From positions 1-22,483 of IMG/VR virus record IMGVR_UViG_3300032093_000918: a DNA stretch of 22,483 bases. One strand, given 5' to 3'. A program made the translations under genes and the position numbers. The stretch is from a virus. Position 1 is the first letter of the stretch. Each line of letters starts with the position of its first letter. Shown here one piece after another: positions 18,122-22,483 of this stretch. A model generated the notes under the pieces. That model was not told the DNA's origin, searched no databases, and was given only the letters and a program-made list of their open reading frames with translations.

Positions 18122-18430
18122 TTAAATCCAGCGTTTTGTTGGAATTGGTTCAGTCCCATATTCCCAATCATCATAATCCTCATCATTTCTAATTTTTTGA
18201 TGTATTTCATTTTGCATTTCAAAATTATGCTTCTTTGGTGTTGCATCATCATGATTAATTTCTCTAAGCATTCTGGATTTAAAAAATCCATGACCATGTG
18301 TAAAATGGGATCCTTCTACTGTAATTGGGTCTGCTTCCATATTTTCTATGGAATTGTAGTCAGTAACTAATTTAGTAGTTCCCCACATAGAATACATATA
18401 ATCTTTGTCTCTATCTGGTTGTTTGTTCAT
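18122..18430 (-). CDS. Hypothetical protein, 102 aa
   Basis: I do not recognise a named family. The protein is hydrophilic and His/Asp/Glu-rich, with no signal peptide or membrane segment. Visible landmarks are DKDYMYSMWGTTKLVTDYNS (9-28), EADPITVEGSHFTHGHGFF (32-50) and an acidic patch RNDEDYDDWEYG near 81-92. The ATG at 18428-18430 has AAGAG six bases upstream, a reasonable Shine-Dalgarno, which supports this frame over the overlapping shorter frames on either strand. It sits between the SGNH hydrolase and gene 25. Several histidines and acidic residues could bind metal, but there is no recognisable site. I have a loose memory of similar short proteins in cyanomyoviruses. Confidence 0.75.
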   Translation of the reverse strand: MNKQPDRDKDYMYSMWGTTKLVTDYNSIENMEADPITVEGSHFTHGHGFFKSRMLREINHDDATPKKHNFEMQNEIHQKIRNDEDYDDWEYGTEPIPTKRWI

Positions 18431-18462
18431 TGTTTACTCTTAGTAGATTAACATAGAACTTT

Positions 18463-18484
18463 TTAAGGGGTTTCTATCCCTTAA
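18463..18484 (-). other. Hairpin spanning the SGNH gene stop codon
   Basis: On the minus strand TTAAGGG (18484-18478), an 8-base loop and CCCTTAA (18469-18463) form a perfect 7-bp stem, with the TAG stop of the hydrolase gene inside the loop. No T-run follows, so it is not a classic intrinsic terminator. It could be an mRNA processing or stability element, or attenuate read-through from the enzyme cassette into the downstream gene. Confidence 0.35.
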
Positions 18485-19268
18485 TAATATCACTTAAATT
18501 TTTTGCAAATTTATCTGAAGTTCTAACTCCATAATGAAACCCATCTCTTCCAAGATCTATTTTCTCTATTTTATGAATATATTCTCTACAAAGTTTATCA
18601 AATGATTGTTGAATAGTTTGTCTTATTTTTAATGGATAAGAATTAATTTCATCAGAAATTACTGAATGAATTATACGTACTTGACATTTAATTGCATGTT
18701 CTTCTACTTTTTTTACGCACTTTAAAGTATTTTTCAGGTTATCATGTAAATTTTTATGATGATTGTTTCGTTGATAATCTTCATTAGTATAAGGTGTAAT
18801 TCTCCTTTCTTCATCAATTAAAGAAGTATCTAAAGATTCTTTTCTATCAAAATAACTCCAATGAACCACAATAGTAGTTGGATTTATTTCGTTTATAACA
18901 TTAATAACTTTTCTAGCAATCCAATCATTGCTTGAACCATCCATACTTATATTAATAGTTCTTAATTTAAGATATTTTCCTAATTTTTTAACCCACATAT
19001 GTTCATATGGACATCCTAAACCAAGAGTAAAACTATCACCAAAACACCAAACAGACCTTTGTAACATTTTATATGACATATCTGTAAGTTGGTCTGGCCA
19101 TTCATCATCACGAAAACCTCTAGTATTAAATTTATAATTTACTTTATGTGGATAATGATTAAAATATGATTTAGATAAACATTCATCAAAACTATCTAAA
19201 CCACTTTCTTCCCATTCCTGATTTACTCTGGTTGTTAAGATAAGGTCTGGTAAAATTTCGTGGGTCAT
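18474..19268 (-). CDS. SGNH/GDSL-type hydrolase
   Basis: Predicted esterase/lipase-fold hydrolase of the SGNH superfamily, which usually removes acyl groups from sugars, lipids or peptidoglycan. With the start at 19268 the protein is 264 aa. Block I is CFGDSFTLGLG (75-85; nucleophile S79). Oxyanion-hole candidates are G111 and N114 in MDGSSND. The catalytic pair is D242 and H245 in GRDGFHYG. All four SGNH positions are present, so it should be active. A longer frame begins at 19334, but the ATG at 19268 lies one base after the preceding TGA stop (TGA-T-ATG), whereas the longer start would overlap the amidinotransferase by 65 bases. No signal peptide is visible, so it acts in the cytoplasm or on the virion. 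Substrate unknown. Confidence 0.82.
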   Translation of the reverse strand: MTHEILPDLILTTRVNQEWEESGLDSFDECLSKSYFNHYPHKVNYKFNTRGFRDDEWPDQLTDMSYKMLQRSVWCFGDSFTLGLGCPYEHMWVKKLGKYLKLRTINISMDGSSNDWIARKVINVINEINPTTIVVHWSYFDRKESLDTSLIDEERRITPYTNEDYQRNNHHKNLHDNLKNTLKCVKKVEEHAIKCQVRIIHSVISDEINSYPLKIRQTIQQSFDKLCREYIHKIEKIDLGRDGFHYGVRTSDKFAKNLSDIIKG

Positions 19269-19269
19269 A

Positions 19270-20508
19270 TCATCTTCTTTTTTCGTAAACGTAAACTTTT
19301 TTGTCTCTATCTGGAAAATAATCTTTCTGTTCACCTATTCTATTTAAGTCACTTGTAATGCAATGTAATCCACCATCCCAAAAATATCTGTGCCTAAAAT
19401 TAATTATATGTGGTGTTATACCATGCCTTTCAAAAGCATCAAAAACATTTTTATTATAACCATTACAAACTGCATTATGCTCATCTATAACTAAAATATT
19501 TACATCAAATACAGTTTCCTCGACATAGTAAACCCAATCATTTAACCAACTTTCAACAAAATCTGTAAAATCATCATTTAATTCTTCACCTGGAACCCAC
19601 CATTTTCCTTTATTTTTCTCTTTTAACTTTAAAAAACCATCTACTTTCTGCCAACTTTCTCCTGGTAAAAATACGGTTTCCCATCCAGGAAAAGTTTGAC
19701 TATGTATATTTAAACCATTAAGACTTAAAATTAATCCTGGTTTTACTGGACAGAATGATGCATCTGTATGTCCAGATACTTCTCTTACGATATGATTTCT
19801 GTATTCACTAAAATATTTTTTAATATTTCTAGATGTCATTACTAAATTGCTTTTTTCATGAACACTGCCATGTATTAAATCTTTACCAATTCTTGTAGTA
19901 ACTGCAGTGTTTACTGAATTATCTAATATTACCTCATTACCACAATTACGAACATACTCTTTTACTGTTTTATATGAATCAAATTTTGGATTTGATGATG
20001 GGTGTGCCAGCGAAGATACTTTAAGAGTATTATAAAAGTCTAGTAAAAATACTTTTATTTCTTCTTTAGACATATTATTATTAATTTGATTTTCAGTGAA
20101 ACCAAAATCAACAATAAGGTCTACAAAATCAGATCCACTAAATGTATTAGTATCCAATAAACGCTCAAATGTTTTCATTAATTTTCCAAATGATTCATCT
20201 GGAGCAAAAAATCTAGTACCAAACATGCCAGTATAATCTCTTGGGCACATTGGTGGTGGATAATATTTTTCTGATCTCTCATCCAGATAAAGATCGAAAT
20301 CATCTGATACATCAGTTCTTATAATTTCTACACCAAATTTTTCTAGTAGAGTAATTAATTTTTGATAATCCTCTTCAGTTTCTATTGCAATTCGTTCCAT
20401 TACAGAACGAACCTTAGAATTTTTAATAAAACTGTAGAATTCTGGTGGATAACTTCTTCCAACCAAGCAAACTTTTAATGGATCCCAATGTTGATAGACT
20501 GATAACAT
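19270..20508 (-). CDS. Amidinotransferase (pentein family, arginine:glycine amidinotransferase-like)
   Basis: Resembles L-arginine:glycine amidinotransferase, which moves the amidino group of arginine to an amine acceptor through a cysteine intermediate. Length (412 aa) is close to human AGAT (423). Matches from memory: CPRDYTGMFG (88-97; AGAT MPRD), SGHTDASF (245-252; AGAT MHIDATF, His general base = H247), ILVIDEHNAV (338-347; AGAT VLMLDEKRVM), FERHGIT (359-365; AGAT FEKLGIT) and GGLHCITSDLNR (379-390; AGAT GGFHCWTCDVRR, nucleophile = C383). D196 in ILDNS is a candidate for the catalytic acid. In cyanobacteria, related enzymes (CyrA, SxtG) make guanidino precursors of toxins. ATG is one base after the previous stop (TAA-T-ATG). 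The acceptor amine cannot be deduced; another pentein activity is possible. Confidence 0.85.
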   Translation of the reverse strand: MLSVYQHWDPLKVCLVGRSYPPEFYSFIKNSKVRSVMERIAIETEEDYQKLITLLEKFGVEIIRTDVSDDFDLYLDERSEKYYPPPMCPRDYTGMFGTRFFAPDESFGKLMKTFERLLDTNTFSGSDFVDLIVDFGFTENQINNNMSKEEIKVFLLDFYNTLKVSSLAHPSSNPKFDSYKTVKEYVRNCGNEVILDNSVNTAVTTRIGKDLIHGSVHEKSNLVMTSRNIKKYFSEYRNHIVREVSGHTDASFCPVKPGLILSLNGLNIHSQTFPGWETVFLPGESWQKVDGFLKLKEKNKGKWWVPGEELNDDFTDFVESWLNDWVYYVEETVFDVNILVIDEHNAVCNGYNKNVFDAFERHGITPHIINFRHRYFWDGGLHCITSDLNRIGEQKDYFPDRDKKVYVYEKRR

Positions 20509-20509
20509 A

Positions 20510-20962
20510 TTATTTTTTAAGTAAATGATAATCTTCTTGCAGTATTTCTTTCAAATAATCATCATCCCAATACTTATAATAGTCTGTCCCTAATAATTTT
20601 TGTCTAAATTTTGCTAATTTTTCTTTTGGTTGACATAAAATTAAGTTAAATCGACCATTATTTGTTTGAACACCACTAATATATGTATTTTTATCAGCAG
20701 TATCTTCAAAAAATTTATATTCTGGATATTCATTATTATAAAAAGAAACCCATTTTTGAATTTTTTCTAGTTCTAAGTCTTTCTCTACTATAAAAATAGC
20801 GACATCATACCCAGGAGCAGGTACAATATCGCTAGCAGAACACTCTTTTATGTAAGTTTTAGACTTAGAAGCAAATGGGCAAACTGAAAAATTACCTAGT
20901 TCAGGTCTTTTTTTAGATACATTACGGATCCAATGTTTGATATATGCTTCTTTTGTCCACAT
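20510..20962 (-). CDS. Hypothetical protein with CPFA motif, 150 aa
   Basis: First gene of a tightly packed trio with the amidinotransferase and SGNH hydrolase. There are three cysteines (28, 41, 110). The stretch ELGNFSVCPFASKSK (21-35) recalls the NLCPFA motif of DUF1415 proteins, a weak resemblance only. GYDVAIFIVE (51-60) and GRFNLILCQP (103-112) look like core beta strands of a small alpha/beta fold, and the C-terminus is charged and helical. No membrane segment. Start at 20962 is preceded by AAGGAAAAGG, a good Shine-Dalgarno lying inside the end of the previous gene. Its context suggests a partner in whatever reaction the amidinotransferase performs; that is inference. Confidence 0.8.
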   Translation of the reverse strand: MWTKEAYIKHWIRNVSKKRPELGNFSVCPFASKSKTYIKECSASDIVPAPGYDVAIFIVEKDLELEKIQKWVSFYNNEYPEYKFFEDTADKNTYISGVQTNNGRFNLILCQPKEKLAKFRQKLLGTDYYKYWDDDYLKEILQEDYHLLKK

Positions 20963-20968
20963 AAATGA

Positions 20969-21124
20969 TTAACCTTTTCCTTGTCCTCGATAGGGCTTGC
21001 GAGCACCATTACGAGACGAAGCGGCGTACTTAGTTCCATTACCCTGTCCTTGTCGAGACTTTTTCGGAGGTCCAGGAATATAAGATTTTGCCTTATAAGA
21101 ACCAGTAGAAGATTTAGCGGCCAT
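20969..21124 (-). CDS. Small basic protein, 51 aa
   Basis: A 51-codon frame: begins MAAKSSTGSYKAKSYIPGPP and ends YRGQGKG. It has 8 Lys, 4 Arg and 9 Gly and no acidic residue, so it is extremely basic and probably disordered, suiting nucleic-acid binding. I recall near-identical small proteins in T4-like cyanophages, always unnamed. The start is supported by a strong GGAGGA Shine-Dalgarno (tcctcc at 21134-21139 on the plus strand) and by a TGATG overlap with the previous gene's stop. The next gene begins 6 bases after its TAA. Confidence 0.88.
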   Translation of the reverse strand: MAAKSSTGSYKAKSYIPGPPKKSRQGQGNGTKYAASSRNGARKPYRGQGKG

Positions 21125-21276
21125 CAGTCAATTTCCTCCATTTGAATATCATTAGGGTTAATTTTTTCATTTTCATAGAACTTTAAAGCAAGTTCATGAA
21201 GGGCATCTGCAGTTTGATCATAAGTTAAATTCTCAAAAACTCTCTGCCCCTTATATAAAACATTAAAACGTTTCAT
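21124..21276 (-). CDS. Small acidic protein, 50 aa
   Basis: A 50-codon frame starting MKRFNVLYKGQRVFENLTYD and ending NPNDIQMEEID. It has 10 acidic and 6 basic residues. Its pattern (FNVLYKGQRVFENLT, then a helix around DALHELALKFYE at 24-35) looks like a compact beta-hairpin plus helix. Start and stop both sit in TGATG overlaps: its ATG shares a base with the glycosyltransferase TGA and its TGA shares a base with the next ATG, strong evidence that it is a real coupled gene. I recall similar unnamed proteins in cyanophages. No function assigned. Confidence 0.85.
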   Translation of the reverse strand: MKRFNVLYKGQRVFENLTYDQTADALHELALKFYENEKINPNDIQMEEID

Positions 21277-22043
21277 CAGATTACGCGAGTTTTCTCGTGA
21301 CCAACTCTAATGCGTGGATCGCACCAAGTTTCCATACCTGCTTCTTTTGCATCGAGACAGAACGAAACGTCTTCTCCACACATATCTTGAACGTTACCAG
21401 ATTCAAAGACTTGCATCTTAGGAGCGAACCAGGGGTATTCAAGACGCTCAAAGACACCCTTACGGATCATTACCCAACCAAATCCCGTGTAATCCACGGT
21501 AAAGGGTTTACGACGCTTAGAGATGCTCTCCACAGTTTCGTGATTCATTACACCACCATTACGGCGGAAATCTTCTTCATCTAACCAGTGAGCAACTGAA
21601 GTGGTGTGTCCATCTTCGGTTGCATACCATCCGCAAGCGATTTCTTTTTCGTCTCCTTCTGCTGGAACTGCAAGATCACACAGTTGCCAGAACTTTTCTG
21701 AGTTGAATACAATGTCATTATCAATCCAGAGTTGATAATCATATTGCAGTTTTCCATCCCAAGGTACTTGATTAGGACCACGGAGAACATTTGCACCTAA
21801 ACACTTACAACGTGCAAAGTTAACCATGGATGAATAGTCTTGGGAGATCTGAATACTCATCTGATTTTGTACCATGTCAAAGCATAATTGTACAAAACTC
21901 TTTAGGAATGCATAAGAGCACCCACGACCAGGTAAGCAGAATACAATCGACTTACCACGCATTCTTTCTTTAATTGCTTCATAATCCCACTCCTCTGCTG
22001 GTTTCGTTGGAGCAGTGGCTTTAACAGTAAATCCTTTTGCCAT
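21276..22043 (-). CDS. GT-A-like glycosyltransferase
   Basis: 255-aa protein with features of a GT-A fold glycosyltransferase, which transfers a sugar from a nucleotide-sugar donor. KSIVFCLPGRGCSYAF (31-46) fits the first strand and nucleotide region. DYQLWIDNDIVF (102-113) carries the DxD-like metal site D108-N109-D110. GEDVSFCLDAKEAG (223-236) is the typical acceptor-side ED motif before an alpha helix, and RVGHEKT (246-252) gives a late His often used for metal binding. No membrane segment, so cytoplasmic. It heads a coupled trio with the 50- and 51-aa genes and has a near-consensus sigma-70 promoter upstream; GAAGG lies 12 bases before the ATG. Codons look more GC-rich than in the structural genes. 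Sugar and acceptor (virion protein, DNA or host glycan) are unknown. Confidence 0.75.
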   Translation of the reverse strand: MAKGFTVKATAPTKPAEEWDYEAIKERMRGKSIVFCLPGRGCSYAFLKSFVQLCFDMVQNQMSIQISQDYSSMVNFARCKCLGANVLRGPNQVPWDGKLQYDYQLWIDNDIVFNSEKFWQLCDLAVPAEGDEKEIACGWYATEDGHTTSVAHWLDEEDFRRNGGVMNHETVESISKRRKPFTVDYTGFGWVMIRKGVFERLEYPWFAPKMQVFESGNVQDMCGEDVSFCLDAKEAGMETWCDPRIRVGHEKTRVI

Positions 22044-22067
22044 AAGTTGAAATAACCTTCAATGTCA

Positions 22068-22096
22068 ATTTTATCGTTCTATTTAGCGTTTGTCAA
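22068..22096 (-). promoter_or_regulatory. Sigma-70 promoter before the glycosyltransferase gene
   Basis: On the minus strand a perfect -35 TTGACA (22096-22091), a 17-base spacer and -10 TAAAAT (22073-22068; 5 of 6) precede the ATG at 22043. Transcription would start near 22061, giving a leader of about 18 bases that just includes GAAGG. The -35 overlaps the stop codon of the 55-aa gene. The spacer also contains CTAAATAG (22086-22079), a T4-late-like core, so early/host and late control could overlap here. Confidence 0.65.
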
Positions 22097-22260
22097 TAGG
22101 AGGAATTCTGAGAAATTTCGGGGTTTTGTTCCAATTCCTCATACTCATATCCTTCTTTTTCTCCAGTGAGATGGTTCCACTTCACTCTGAATTCTTCCTC
22201 AGATAAACATGGAGATACACACTGATTCTTCTTATCATAAATGTGATAAATTTTTTCCAT
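22093..22260 (-). CDS. Small hypothetical protein, 55 aa
   Basis: Reads MEKIYHIYDKKNQCVSPCLS, then EEEFRVKWNHL, an acidic YEYEELEQ stretch and a C-terminal NSSY. It resembles small unnamed proteins I recall from cyanomyoviruses, which also begin with a KIYHIY-like strand followed by SLxEEEF. The frame is open back to an ATG at 22287, but the start at 22260 is preferred: it matches that remembered N-terminus and lies 7 bases after the previous gene's TGA instead of overlapping it by 20. Shine-Dalgarno signals are weak for both. Function unknown. Confidence 0.72.
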   Translation of the reverse strand: MEKIYHIYDKKNQCVSPCLSEEEFRVKWNHLTGEKEGYEYEELEQNPEISQNSSY

Positions 22261-22267
22261 ATTAGTA

Positions 22268-22456
22268 TCATCTACTACTAACAACATTATATAGCATTGC
22301 TAGTGCAAAACCAATAGGCAGGAAAACCACCTTCGGATAACGGATAACCCAACCTGCAAGAACCACACGCCAAAAATTCCAATAAGGTTTTGGACGACCC
22401 TTATAACCATATGCAGAGGCGTTCATAGATGATCTCAAAAACTTTCTCATAACCAT
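22268..22456 (-). CDS. Small membrane protein, 62 aa
   Basis: A basic N-terminus (MVMRKFLRSS then GYKGRPKPYW, to about residue 26) is followed by a hydrophobic region, VVLAGWVI (31-38) and VVFLPIGFALAMLYNVV (43-59), split by RYPK. This is one transmembrane helix, or a pair of short segments, with the positive end expected in the cytoplasm. A second in-frame ATG at 22450 could be the true start; neither has a clear Shine-Dalgarno. It is the first gene on the transcribed strand in this window and lies directly before the 55-aa gene. I recall similar unnamed cyanophage proteins. Function unknown. Confidence 0.75.
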   Translation of the reverse strand: MVMRKFLRSSMNASAYGYKGRPKPYWNFWRVVLAGWVIRYPKVVFLPIGFALAMLYNVVSSR

Positions 22457-22483
22457 TTAAAAATAAAATCTTAGCAGTTTCTC

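Noticed and set aside
18086-18370. Hydrophobic plus-strand frame resembling a membrane protein, and a 64-codon minus frame at 18103-18297
   Set aside because: Both overlap the 102-aa gene, which has a Shine-Dalgarno and fits the operon; hydrophobicity here is a by-product of AT-rich antisense codons.
18463-18484. Hairpin as a rho-independent terminator
   Set aside because: The stem is short and no T-run follows on either strand, so it is listed only as an unassigned hairpin.
19269-19334. Upstream start for the SGNH hydrolase adding 22 residues
   Set aside because: It would overlap the amidinotransferase by 65 bases, whereas the ATG at 19268 gives the same one-base spacing seen at the previous junction.
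21581-21796. Alternative 71-codon minus frame and plus frame at 21297-21584 within the glycosyltransferase
   Set aside because: Both are overlapped by the 255-aa frame, which has DxD and GED motifs and coupled neighbours.
1-22483. tRNA genes, CRISPR arrays, insertion sequences, attachment sites
   Set aside because: No cloverleaf, regular spacer array, transposase frame or terminal inverted repeat was noticed; a dedicated tRNA scan was not possible.

Overview
This AT-rich window reads as part of a T4-like myovirus genome, most likely a marine cyanophage (Prochlorococcus or Synechococcus host). The evidence is an unbroken set of T4-type baseplate genes (25, 6, a giant protein in the gene-7 position, 8), plus several tiny proteins whose sequences I recall, from memory only, as conserved in cyanomyoviruses. 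The low GC of the structural genes fits a low-GC host such as Prochlorococcus, but the host is an inference. Every convincing gene lies on the minus strand, so transcription runs from high to low coordinates. Gaps are at most about 50 bases and no stretch over 300 bases lacks a gene.

In transcription order, the first part (22456 to 20969) is a small-gene cluster: a 62-aa membrane protein, a 55-aa protein, a 255-aa GT-A-like glycosyltransferase, and 50- and 51-aa proteins. The last three are joined by TGATG stop/start overlaps. A near-consensus sigma-70 promoter (TTGACA, 17 bases, TAAAAT) precedes the glycosyltransferase. This stretch looks richer in G+C than the rest.

The second part (20962 to 18474) is a three-gene cassette: a 150-aa protein with a CPFA motif, a 412-aa pentein-fold amidinotransferase resembling arginine:glycine amidinotransferase, and an SGNH/GDSL hydrolase. 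Each of the last two starts one base after the preceding stop. This is the metabolically unusual part of the window. A 102-aa unknown protein follows.

The third part (18083 to the left edge) is the baseplate operon: gp25, gp6, a 3710-residue repeat-built protein, gp8, and a DUF4815-type structural protein that runs off the window with 1005 codons visible. The giant protein combines three repeat families and a YHYH-type domain. The two larger gaps in this operon, before genes 25 and 8, carry the same decamer TAATAAATAA, resembling the T4 late-promoter box.

Taken together, the third part makes the baseplate and its periphery. The first two parts encode enzymes that may modify glycans, guanidino compounds or esters during infection; their substrates cannot be read from the sequence.
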